Origin: CBDHDJ01 sp965261645
Lineage (GTDB): Bacteria; Pseudomonadota; Alphaproteobacteria; SHVV01
Assembly: GCA_965261645.1 (NCBI GenBank)
Contig: CBDHDJ010000002.1
Span: 372,001 to 436,000, forward strand
Direction of reading: 5' to 3'
DNA length: 64,000 bases
Of this stretch, positions 15,252-26,355 are shown piece by piece. Below the pieces are notes generated by a model, which was not told the origin of the DNA, did not search any database, and was given only the letters and a program-made list of their open reading frames with translations. The number at the start of each line of letters is the position of its first letter. Within the stretch, counting starts at the first letter, position 1. The translations under genes were made by a program, and so were the position numbers.

Positions 15252-16796
15252 TCGCCCCCCATGTCGGCGCCGACGAGCGAGCCGCGCGACTGGCAGTCTC
15301 TGTGCGAACAGGAGCGGGCGCGGGCGGAAGCAGCGGAAGCGCGCGCGGAAGAGTTGCGCTGGGCGGAAGTCGCCGCCCGCAGCGATGGGAGTGCGTGGAA
15401 GTCGCGGTTCAAGGCCTGCCGGCAGAGGCTGAGCGAGGCCGAGCAGGAGACCGGGGACCTCCGCCGCGCGGCCAAGGACGTGCCGTCCTTGCAGGCCGAA
15501 GTGGCGCACTTGCAGGAGTTGCTCTCCGAAGCCCGCAGCGGGTCGAGCGAGTTCTGCACGATCGAAGCGCTGCGCGACGAGGTCGCGCGGCTGCACAAGG
15601 CCCTGGCGTCGAAAGGCCGGAAGGACGCGACCGGGCCACTGTCGAGGGAGAATGCCCGACTCCGCAAGGCCCTGGAGCGGTCGCAGGGACAGAAGGACGA
15701 GGTCGTGGTGTTGCGCGGAGAGGTCTCGGCGCTGCGCAAGTCGGAGCGGGCCGCGCAGTCGGTGCGGTCGAAGGAGAGCATCCGGCTGGGCAAGGCGCTG
15801 GAACGGACGCAGAAGCAGAAGGACACGATCAAGGCGCTGCGCGGGGAAGTCGATTCCCTGACCCGCGAGACCCGTCAGCAGAACCGGGAGAACGGCCGGC
15901 TGCGCCGCGAGCTGGAGTGGTTGCAGCGCATCAAGGCGACGGCACGTGGGCTGTCCGACGAGGTCGAGCTGCTGCGCGCGGAGCTGGCGGAATACCACGA
16001 CCAGATGAACTTCATCGATTGGCAGGACAGGCGCATCACCGATTTGCAAATTGCCCTGGATACGTCGGCCTTCAAGACCGAGCGGCTGGAGGCCGAGCTT
16101 GCCGAACGTCCCCTGCTGCCGGCGGCCTTGAAGAGATTGCGCAAGCAGGAGAAGACCATCGAGTCCCTGCAAACCCGCAACGAGAGGCTGGAAGAGGAGT
16201 TGGCCAAGCTGCGCTCGAGCCGGGCCGTCCTGTCGAAGGCGGTCTTCGGGAGCAGGAGCGAGCGGCAGAAGAAGCCGGGCACGGGACGCAAGCGCGGCCA
16301 GCAACGCGGCGCGCCCGGCCACGGTCGCACCCCGCGGCCCGGGCTTCCGGAGAAGACCGAACGGCGCAACCCACCGAAGGATGCGCGGATCTGTTCCTGT
16401 TGCGGCAAGCCCTATGTCGCCAACGGCGAGCGTGTGACGACGCTGATCGAGATCGCGGTCAAGGCCCACATCCGCAGGATCGAGCGGACGCGCTGGCGCC
16501 GGGGTTGCGACTGCGCGTCGTCGCCCCTGGAAGCGATTGCGCCGCCGGTGCCGCGGCTGTTCCCCGGAACGCTCTTCGGAACCAGCTTCTGGGCACGGTT
16601 TTTGTTCGAGCACTGTGCGTGCCTGCGCCCGCTGTGCCGGGTCGCGGCGTGGTACGCGGACCAGGGGCTGGCGGTCTCGCCGGGCACGCTGGCCAACAGC
16701 CTGAAGCGCTTCGTGCCGCTGTTCGACCCGGTCTACCAGGCGATTCTCGCGCACCAGAACCGGACGACGGTGCGCCATGCCGACGAGACCGGCTGG
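15252..16796 (+). CDS. tnpC: IS66 transposase, exon 2 (coiled coil, zinc finger, start of DDE core)
   Basis: 515 codons between the two introns; its own ATG is at 15261. The first 350 or so residues are an unusually long heptad-rich coiled coil with repeated blocks such as LRGEVSALRKSE. Next come a basic region (GTGRKRGQQRGAPGHG), the IS66 zinc finger (ICSCCGKPY and GCDC) and the beginning of the catalytic domain, ending in VRHADETGW with the first catalytic Asp. Intron 2 follows immediately after the Trp codon TGG. Confidence 0.9.
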
Positions 16797-18712
16797 GAGC
16801 GCCAGGCTAACTGGCGGAAAGTAGCCGGTGTGAGTCCGGCGGGAAGAAGGAGTAACCAACCACTTCCACCCCGAGTCATGGGCCGGCATTCGCGAGGATG
16901 CAGGTTAAGCGTTGACAGGGGCGCGTATGGGCGAGGGCGATTGAGCTACGAAAAGTCTGAGAATCAGGGTGCCGAGGCTTTCCAGTATGTCGAAGGCAAC
17001 ACCGCTTCCACCGCCATGGTAAGGGGGAAGTGGACCCTGCGGAGTCGAAGAACCCAACCGCACGTACGTAGGCTTTCACGCCGGGACCTGGGAGGTCTCC
17101 ATGTCATCCCGCGGTCGTAGCGGGATCGCAAAGGAAAGGAGGAATCCGTAACCGATGACGAACGGCATGGAGAAGTCAGACTCGGGAGTAGTAGCGATGA
17201 AGTCGGCGAACAAAGGGAGGCCTGTTCCGGCGGAGCCGATGGAGCGAAGGACCGAGCCCAAGGGGAATCTGGAAAGCCAAAGCATGCGCCGGACGCAGGA
17301 CCGGGAAAGCGTGTCACAAGCGGCCGACCGGATACGGCAGTTTGTACAACGGGAGCCACGGGAGCGTCTGACGGCGCTTCTCCACCACGTTACGGTCGAT
17401 GCGCTGCGCTGGGCGTTCTTCGCGTTGAAGAAGGACGCGGCGGCAGGTGCGGATGGCATGACGTGGGGGATGTACGAGGGAGGGTTGGAAGGCCGGTTGG
17501 CCGCCCTGCACGACCGCGTGCACTCGGGAGCGTACCGGGCGACGCCATCACGGCGGGTGAACATCCCGAAGCCGGATGGCGGCACACGACCGCTCGGCGT
17601 CGCGGCCATAGAGGACAAGATTGTCCAGAAGGCGGTGGCGGAGATTATCCTGACGCCAATTTACGAGGCGGAGTTCCTGGGGTTTAGCTATGGGTTCCGG
17701 CCCGGGTGTGGGGCGCACGACGCGCTTGATGCGCTCGCGGTCGGGATTGAACGGCGTAAGATCAACTGGATAGCTGACGCAGATATCCGCGGATTTTTCG
17801 ACCATGTCTCGCGGGACTGGTTGGTCCGGTTCCTCGAACATCGCATCGGAGACAAGCGGGTCATCAGGCTGATATCCAAGTGGTTGCACGTCGGCGTCAT
17901 GGAAAATGGCGAGTGGCGGGACAACATGCGGGGGACTCCCCAGGGTTCGGTGATTTCGCCGATCCTGGCCAACATCTACCTGCATTACGTTCTCGATCTC
18001 TGGTTCCAGAAGAAGTGGCGCAGCCACGAGGTCAAAGGCGACACAATCATCGTGCGGTACGCCGATGATTTCGTGGTGGGTTTCCAGCACAAGCAAGACG
18101 CGGAGCGATTTCTGCGTGACCTGAAGGAGCGGCTTGGACGTTTTGAACTGGAACTGCACCCTGACAAGACCCGGCTCATCGAGTTCGGGCGGTTCGCAAC
18201 TGAGAACCGTCAGCGGCGAGGGTTGGGCAAACCGGAGACGCTCGACTTTCTGGGCTTCACGCACTACTGCGCGAAGGACAGGAAGGGGCGGTTCCAGTTG
18301 GGGCGCAAGCCGGTCTCGAAGCGGATGGCGCGCACCCTGAAGCGAATAAAGGAGGAGCTTCGCAGGCGGATGCACGACGGCGTAAACCAGACCGCGCGGT
18401 GGCTGGGACAGGTACTTGATGGATGGCTGAACTACTTTGCCGTTCCAACCAGCTACCGATATCTGGGGCGTTTCGTGCAACGACTGAAAGTACTGTGGCT
18501 CAGGACTCTGCGCCGCAGATCGCAGAAGGACCGCTACAGCGGGGACCGTATGGAGCGACTGACAGCGAAATACTGGCCCACGCTGGAAATCCGACACCCG
18601 TGGCCGAGCCAACGATTTGCCGTCAATTGACCTGAGGGAGGAGCCGTGTGCATCAACGTGCCTGCACGGATCTGTGCGGGGGGAGCGGGGCAACCCGCTT
18701 CCCTACCGCGAT
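16797..18712 (+). mobile_element. Group II intron, copy 2
   Basis: A 1916-base intron inserted after the Trp codon of the conserved HADETGW motif of the transposase. Excision joins TGG to CGGGTACAG and restores the expected IS66 sequence DETGW-RVQEF in frame, which fixes the boundaries as GAGCG at the 5' end and CGAT at the 3' end. It contains an intact reverse transcriptase gene and matches copy 1 almost base for base, so one probably derives recently from the other. Confidence 0.9.
17155..18630 (+). CDS. Group II intron reverse transcriptase/maturase, copy 2
   Basis: 491 residues, identical to copy 1 except for two amino-acid differences that I can see (His in ELHPDK, Arg in RQRRG). The YADD catalytic box and maturase domain are intact. 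It could support splicing and mobility of both intron copies in trans. No endonuclease domain is visible. Confidence 0.93.
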   Translation: MTNGMEKSDSGVVAMKSANKGRPVPAEPMERRTEPKGNLESQSMRRTQDRESVSQAADRIRQFVQREPRERLTALLHHVTVDALRWAFFALKKDAAAGADGMTWGMYEGGLEGRLAALHDRVHSGAYRATPSRRVNIPKPDGGTRPLGVAAIEDKIVQKAVAEIILTPIYEAEFLGFSYGFRPGCGAHDALDALAVGIERRKINWIADADIRGFFDHVSRDWLVRFLEHRIGDKRVIRLISKWLHVGVMENGEWRDNMRGTPQGSVISPILANIYLHYVLDLWFQKKWRSHEVKGDTIIVRYADDFVVGFQHKQDAERFLRDLKERLGRFELELHPDKTRLIEFGRFATENRQRRGLGKPETLDFLGFTHYCAKDRKGRFQLGRKPVSKRMARTLKRIKEELRRRMHDGVNQTARWLGQVLDGWLNYFAVPTSYRYLGRFVQRLKVLWLRTLRRRSQKDRYSGDRMERLTAKYWPTLEIRHPWPSQRFAVN

Positions 18713-19540
18713 CGGGTACAGGAGTTCCGCGACAACGGCCGGTCGAGCCGCGCCTGGCTGTGGACTTCGGTCAGCAAGGACGCGGTTTACTTCCATATCG
18801 ACCCCTCGCGCAGCGCCGAGGTCGCGAAGGCCCTGTTCGCCGACACCGCCTGCACCGTCTTCGTGGTCTGCGACCGCTACAGCGCCTACAGAGCGCTGGC
18901 GCGCGAACTCGCCGGCAAGGTCATCCTCTGCTGGTGCTGGGCTCACCAGCGGCGCGACTTCATCGAGGGCGCGGCCGGCCAGGACGCGCTGACGGAATGG
19001 TGCGAGGGATGGATCGAGCGGATCGCGGCGATCTACCGGCTGAACGACGAACGGTTGAAGCATTACGACCCCGCTCTCGAACGCCAGACACCGGCCTTCG
19101 ACGCAGCGCAACGCAAACTCGGGAAGGCGGTCAAGCGCCTGTTCGCGAACGCCGAGGCGGAACTGGCCGGCCTGCCGGACAAGGACCGTCGGGCAAAGCC
19201 CTTGCGCTCGCTGCTCAACCACCGCGAAGGGTTGTGCGTCTTCGCGGACCATCCCCAGGTTCCGATGGACAACAATGCCGGGGAGCGGGCGCTCCGCGGG
19301 CCGGTCATCGGGCGCCGATTGAGCTTCGGTTCCAACAGCGAGGACGGCGCGAAGTTCACCGCGATCATGTACTCCGTCATCGGCACGCTCTCGATGAACG
19401 GTGTCGACGTGCTGCGCTGGCTGGAGGCATGGTTGAAGGCCTGCGCGAAGAATGGCGGCAAACCGCCGGACGACCTGTCCCCGTGGCTGCCCTGGACGAT
19501 GAGCGAGGAGCGCAGGCGCAAGTTCTCGGCGCAGGAATGA
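18713..19540 (+). CDS. tnpC: IS66 transposase, exon 3 (rest of DDE core)
   Basis: 275 codons that continue the catalytic domain after intron 2: RVQEFRDNGRSSRAWLW, VFVVCDRYSAYRAL (second Asp), CWCWAHQRRDF and PMDNNAGERALRGPVIGRR (catalytic Glu), then GSNSEDGAKFTAIMYSVIGT. With exons 1 and 2 it gives a protein of about 812 residues. The stop TGA overlaps the ATG of the druA-like gene. Without splicing this part cannot be joined to the first catalytic residue, so activity depends on intron removal. Confidence 0.92.
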   Translation, partial: RVQEFRDNGRSSRAWLWTSVSKDAVYFHIDPSRSAEVAKALFADTACTVFVVCDRYSAYRALARELAGKVILCWCWAHQRRDFIEGAAGQDALTEWCEGWIERIAAIYRLNDERLKHYDPALERQTPAFDAAQRKLGKAVKRLFANAEAELAGLPDKDRRAKPLRSLLNHREGLCVFADHPQVPMDNNAGERALRGPVIGRRLSFGSNSEDGAKFTAIMYSVIGTLSMNGVDVLRWLEAWLKACAKNGGKPPDDLSPWLPWTMSEERRRKFSAQE

Positions 19541-20418
19541 CCGGCACGATCGAGTGCCGGTACTACGGCCGCAACTTCACCGCCGACGAGATGGCGCTGA
19601 TGCGCGCCCTGATCGCCGCCGATCCGCCGCCCACCCGGGCCGCCCTGTCCAGAGAGTTCTGCCGGCGCGTCGGCTGGCTCAAGCCCGATGGCGACCTCAA
19701 GGACATGATGGCTAAGGTGACCATGCTGGCCATGCACCGCGACGGTGTGATCGTTCTGCCGCCGCCGAAGGGACGGCAGGGCCGGCCCAAGCCCATCTTC
19801 TTCGGGCCTGACACCGAGCCGCCGCTGTTCCCGGCCCCGACCGCCCTCGACGAGGTTCGCCCGCTCGACTTCCGCATCGTCGTGCGCGGCACCCGCGAAG
19901 GCAGGCTGTGGAACGAGTTCGTCGCCCGCTACCACTACCTCGGATACAAGCCCCTGGTCGGCGCCCAGATGCGCTACGCCGTCCATGACCGCAACGGCTG
20001 GCCTCTGGCCATGCTCGGCTTCTCCACCGCCGCCTGGAAGCTCGCCCCGCGCGACAACTTCATCGGATGGACCCCCGAGCTGCGCGGGAAGAACCTGCCG
20101 CTGGTGGTCGACAACCCACGCTTCCTTATCCTGCCCTGGGTCGAGATCCCGAACCTGGGATCGCACATCCTCGCCATCGTGCGCCGACGCCTGCCCGAGG
20201 ATTGGACGGCGCGCTACAACATCACGCCCGTGCTCATCGAGACCTTCGTCGAGACCCCGCGCTACACCGGCGCCGTCTACAGGGCCTCGGGCTGGACCCG
20301 CGTCGGGACCACCCAGGGGCGCGGGCGCTACGACACGCATATGAAACGGGCCGAGCCCAGGAAGGACATCTGGCTGCGGCCACTCAGGCGAGACTGGAAG
20401 CGGACACTCAATCGCTGA
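19537..20418 (+). CDS. DruA-like DUF4338 protein carried by the transposon
   Basis: 293 residues. The DUF4338 domain is seen as LWNEFVARYHYLGYKPLVGA, VHDRNGWPLAMLGFSTAAWK, FIGWTPELR, LVVDNPRFLILPWVEIPNLG and, near the end, TRYTGAVYRASGW-like text followed by VGTTQGRGRYD. DUF4338 is the defining domain of DruA of the Druantia anti-phage system, but here it is translationally coupled to an IS66 transposase inside the same inverted repeats. A role in transposition is at least as likely as defence. Its final 30 codons form the right inverted repeat. Confidence 0.85.
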   Translation: MTGTIECRYYGRNFTADEMALMRALIAADPPPTRAALSREFCRRVGWLKPDGDLKDMMAKVTMLAMHRDGVIVLPPPKGRQGRPKPIFFGPDTEPPLFPAPTALDEVRPLDFRIVVRGTREGRLWNEFVARYHYLGYKPLVGAQMRYAVHDRNGWPLAMLGFSTAAWKLAPRDNFIGWTPELRGKNLPLVVDNPRFLILPWVEIPNLGSHILAIVRRRLPEDWTARYNITPVLIETFVETPRYTGAVYRASGWTRVGTTQGRGRYDTHMKRAEPRKDIWLRPLRRDWKRTLNR

Positions 20419-20449
20419 AATCTCCATCACCTGAGAACGGAAGGATTAC
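20322..20449 (-). repeat. Right 128-base terminal inverted repeat of the IS66-DruA transposon
   Basis: Reverse complement of 13095-13222 with few mismatches. It covers the druA 3' end plus 31 bases beyond the stop and ends at C20449, giving the GTAA terminus when read inward. Bases 20450-20641 beyond it hold no gene that I recognise. Confidence 0.9.
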
Positions 20450-20641
20450 GGGATCTATGCGTATCGAGCAATCCACTAGCCACCAGCCGTCCGCCTACGG
20501 CCAGATTCCCGCCATCAAAGGACCAAGGCCCCTGCTTCTGAGTCTAGCCCGAAGCGGACGATCGCGCCGTTTCCTGGTCTTTGCAGGCGGCGCGGGCGGG
20601 AAGAACAGGCCGGGAGGGTCAGTCAGGCAGCGCGTTTTTAC

Positions 20642-21622
20642 CTAGTGAACGCTCAACTTGAAGAGATCAACCGCATTGCCGCGGCCAATTTTGTAGCGCG
20701 CATCGTCGGGCAAATCGGTGGCATCGAACCATGACGCGGCATCCGCGGTGACTTCGGATGGATAGTCGATCGAGAACATGATGCGTTCGGTTCCCATCTC
20801 GGCGAGCGCACACTGGAACGTCGGATCGTGGAACTGTCCACTCGTCGTCAAATGAAAATTGGCTCTGAGATATTCGCCCACCGGCTTTTGCGCCGGGTAA
20901 CCGGCCGGGACTTTCTTCATGAGATTGTCCAGCCGCCACATATCGTAAGGGATCCGTTCTCCCAGGTGCCCGAGGATGATCTGGAGGCGCGGATACTCGT
21001 CGAATAGCCGTGCACCGATGAGGCGCATGGCGTGGATCGACGTTTGCACGGCAAAATCCCATACCGGACTGGCCAGCCAGGGATGACCCTCATAGGCCTG
21101 CGCGCGTGACGGAATGGTAATTCGAGGATGCAGGTAGAAGGGCACGTCGAGGTCCTGGACCGCAGCCCAGAACGGGCGGTATTCGGGCGAATCGTAATAG
21201 ATCGCCGAGTCCGGGACGGCCTTTTGGGTAAAGCCGTTCACCAGGGCGCCCTTGAAGTCGAGGTCCTTGACCGAGCGGGTGAGTTCCTCGATGGCGTCGT
21301 CGGGATCCTGCAGCGCCAAGGCGGCGAACCCGGCGAACCGATCTGGATGTCTGGCTATTTTCTCGGCCAGGACGTCGTTCATTCTTTGCGCCAGGTCGAC
21401 CGCCGCCGGGACCTCCAGGACCGACTGCACACCCGGCGAGTTGAGCGAGAGAATGGTCATCTAGATCCCGTGGCGATCCATCTCGGTCAGGCGCACGTCC
21501 TCCACATCGAGCAGTCGGCGCCGGACGTCGGTCCAATAATCACCTTCGCCAACCAGCTTCACCGACGTGTGCAGGGTTTCCTCCACCGCCCAATGCTCCT
21601 CGAGAGCAATTTTGCCATCCAT
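20642..21622 (-). pseudogene. Amidohydrolase 2 family decarboxylase-like gene with internal amber codon
   Basis: Two abutting frames form one gene. The first starts MDGKIALEEHWAVEETL (metal-binding E-x-H) and ends MDRHGI-TAG. The second continues in the same frame with MTILSLNSPGVQSVL, then YRPFWAAVQDLDVPFYLHPR, IILGHLGERIPYDMWR and ERIMFSIDYPSEV. Gamma-resorcylate decarboxylase-type relatives have HGIE at this point, so a single GAG to TAG change fits. The 272-residue downstream frame begins with ATG right after the stop and might be reinitiated, but it lacks the N-terminal metal ligands. Confidence 0.82.
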
Positions 21623-21872
21623 CGTTCCCATCCCTTGTTGTGTCGATTGAGGTCGCGTGATCGAGCTCATCCCCAGACCGGTGACCAAGCCGCCGAACGC
21701 CCGGCCCTCGTCACCCCCACCTCCGCCTCGGGTGACTCCCGGTCGTTTGTCGCATTCGGTACGGTCGATCGATGCGCAGCGGGGAGCGGCGTCCGCAACT
21801 GGAGGCGCCCCTTGTGTGGGCCCCCGAACTCGTCCCCGTCGCTGCAGCGCCCGCGGCGCGGCGCGGATCCGC

Positions 21873-22349
21873 TTATTTGTATCTCACCGAGACGATTTCG
21901 TAGGACTTCGGGCCGCTCGGCGTCGTCACCTCGACCGAGACGCCCTTGGATTTGCCGATCAACGCCCGGGCCAGCGGTGAGGTAATCGACAGGCGGCCCT
22001 CGCTCACATCGGCCTCGGTCGCCCCGACGATCTGGTAGGTCACCTTCGCGTTGGTGTCCTCATCGGCCAGCCGTATCGTCGCGCCGAACTTGATTCCGCC
22101 CCGGCTCGACAGTTTGCTCACGTCGATCACCTCGGCGCGCCGAAGCTTGTCCTCGAGCTCGATCACGCGGGTTTCGATGAAGCTCTGGCGTTCCTTGGCG
22201 GCGTGATATTCGGCGTTTTCCGAGATATCGCCATATTCGCGGGCCTCTTCGAGGGCCCGGATGATCGCGGGGCGCTGCACGGTCTTGAGCTGCTTGAGCT
22301 CGTCCTGCAGGCGCTCGAAACCGCCGCGGGTTATGGGTTCTCGTTCCAT
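21873..22349 (-). CDS. greA: Transcription elongation factor GreA
   Basis: 158 residues, the canonical GreA length, from the ATG at 22347-22349 with GGAAGAG just upstream. The N-terminal coiled coil (GGFERLQDELKQLKTVQRPA, GDISENAEYHAAKERQ) and the C-terminal FKBP-like domain (SPLARALIGKSKGVSVEV) are both complete. GreA rescues backtracked RNA polymerase by stimulating transcript cleavage. It is downstream of carB on the same strand, a common alphaproteobacterial order. Confidence 0.96.
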   Translation of the reverse strand: MEREPITRGGFERLQDELKQLKTVQRPAIIRALEEAREYGDISENAEYHAAKERQSFIETRVIELEDKLRRAEVIDVSKLSSRGGIKFGATIRLADEDTNAKVTYQIVGATEADVSEGRLSITSPLARALIGKSKGVSVEVTTPSGPKSYEIVSVRYK

Positions 22350-22430
22350 CGAACTCTTCCAAACGGGCGCTGTCGCGCCGTGGGCTGAATCGGTGGCCTG
22401 CGGGTCCGCCAATTCTGCTTGACCCGGGTA

Positions 22431-25700
<3,270 letters not shown>

Positions 25701-25728
25701 GGGAACACCGGTCGGCGGACCATTCGCA

Positions 25729-25752
25729 GTGGTCAGGGCCTCGCGCTATACT
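25729..25752 (+). promoter_or_regulatory. Possible promoter of the toxin-antitoxin pair
   Basis: A TATACT box at 25747-25752 is preceded by TTCGCA with about 18 bases between, a reasonable sigma70-like arrangement. The antitoxin ATG lies only eight bases after the -10 box, so the transcript would be leaderless or nearly so. This is inference from sequence only. Confidence 0.4.
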
Positions 25753-25759
25753 CCGGGTC

Positions 25760-25981
25760 ATGAACAAGTTGCTGAAGAAGGTTTTCGAGGAAGCCGCCAA
25801 GTTGCCGTCGCGCGAGCAGGACGAATTCGCTACTCTCATCCTTGAAGAACTGCGTTCGGAGAAGCGCTGGACCACGGCCTTCAAGGATTCCGAGGGCGTG
25901 CTGGCGAGCCTCGCGGATGAGGCCTTGGCGGCGGCCCGTAAGGGTGCCGCCTCGCCGCTCGATTTCGACCACAAGGAATGA
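25760..25981 (+). CDS. Putative antitoxin of a type II toxin-antitoxin pair
   Basis: 73 residues, largely helical and charged: KLLKKVFEEAAKLPSREQDE, then LILEELRSEKRW and LADEALAAARKG. Such short proteins commonly precede the RelE/ParE-like toxin found here, and the genes overlap by ATGA. It would bind and neutralise the toxin and autoregulate. The pair is inserted between carA and carB on the opposite strand to them. Confidence 0.75.
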   Translation: MNKLLKKVFEEAAKLPSREQDEFATLILEELRSEKRWTTAFKDSEGVLASLADEALAAARKGAASPLDFDHKE

Positions 25982-26247
25982 AGTCGCGGGCCACGCCGCA
26001 ATTTTGGGCGTGCTACGCGGAGCTGCCGAGGGAGGTGAAAGCGCAGTCCGAATCCGCCTTTCGGCGGTGGCAGAATGATCCGCGCCACCCCGGGTTGAGT
26101 TTCAAGAAGGTTCATGCCGGTCGGCCGATATGGTCCGTCCGGGTCGGCCTCGGTTACCGCGCTCTCGGCGTGATCGACGGTGACGCCATGCTGTGGTTTT
26201 GGATCGGCTCCCATGCCGACTACGACAGGATGATTGCCCAGTTTTGA
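25978..26247 (+). CDS. RelE/ParE-like toxin
   Basis: 89 residues: TPQFWACYAELPREVKAQ, DPRHPGLSFKKVHAGRPIWS, VRVGLGYRALGVIDGD and WFWIGSHADYDRMI. This is the compact fold pattern of RelE/ParE-superfamily toxins with the closing W-I-G-(S/T)-H-x-x-Y motif. Its start overlaps the antitoxin stop (ATGA). Whether it is a ribosome-dependent RNase or targets something else cannot be read from the sequence. Confidence 0.8.
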   Translation: MKSRATPQFWACYAELPREVKAQSESAFRRWQNDPRHPGLSFKKVHAGRPIWSVRVGLGYRALGVIDGDAMLWFWIGSHADYDRMIAQF

Positions 26248-26275
26248 GACGCGGCGGGTGCGCCTACCCGAAGTA

Positions 26276-26355
26276 TCGAACGCGCACGCCTGGCCGATGA
26301 CGATCGGCTCGGCGCCGATGATCAGGATCGATTCGATATCGCTGCGCCTAGGCAT
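26276..26355 (-). repeat. Direct duplicate of the carB 5' end next to carA
   Basis: About 80 bases repeat 25621-25700 in the same orientation, 655 bases away, with some ten substitutions; it encodes MPRRSDIESILIIGAEPIVI and then stops being CarB-like. The ATG of this remnant overlaps the carA stop (ATGCCTAG), which must be the original carA-carB junction. The toxin-antitoxin cassette lies exactly between the two copies, so the cassette arrived with, or generated, a replacement carB start. Confidence 0.88.

Larger units (their letters stand above)
13095..20449 (+). mobile_element. IS66-type transposon with DruA-like gene and two group II introns
   Basis: A 7355-base element whose ends begin GTAATCCTTCCG, matching the GTAA ends of IS66-family elements. 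It carries one transposase gene (tnpC type) split by two introns and a downstream DUF4338 gene that overlaps it by ATGA. I see no tnpA/tnpB accessory genes, so the layout resembles the tnpC-only IS66 subgroup. The 8-base flanks (cgataatg on the left, gggatcta on the right) do not match, so the expected target duplication is absent and one side may have been rearranged. Confidence 0.82.

Noticed and set aside
15185..16810. Alternative plus-strand frame over the transposase coiled coil
   Set aside because: Repetitive Gly/Arg-rich shadow created by the GC-rich coiled-coil codons; the other frame carries the zinc finger and the HADETGW motif.
13336..18712. Large tandem duplication with 3461-base spacing
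   Set aside because: Only the 1916-base intron is repeated; the sequences between the copies are transposase exons, so it is two intron insertions and not a segmental duplication.
13136..20418. Genetic-code change (TAG read as Glu)
   Set aside because: Two genes have TAG at Glu positions, but many intact genes end normally in TAG (carA, clpS, DUF192), so these are nonsense mutations.
20462..20480. Possible IS630 end (caatccactag) just after the IS66 element
   Set aside because: The match is only about ten bases, with no transposase sequence inside; too weak to call.
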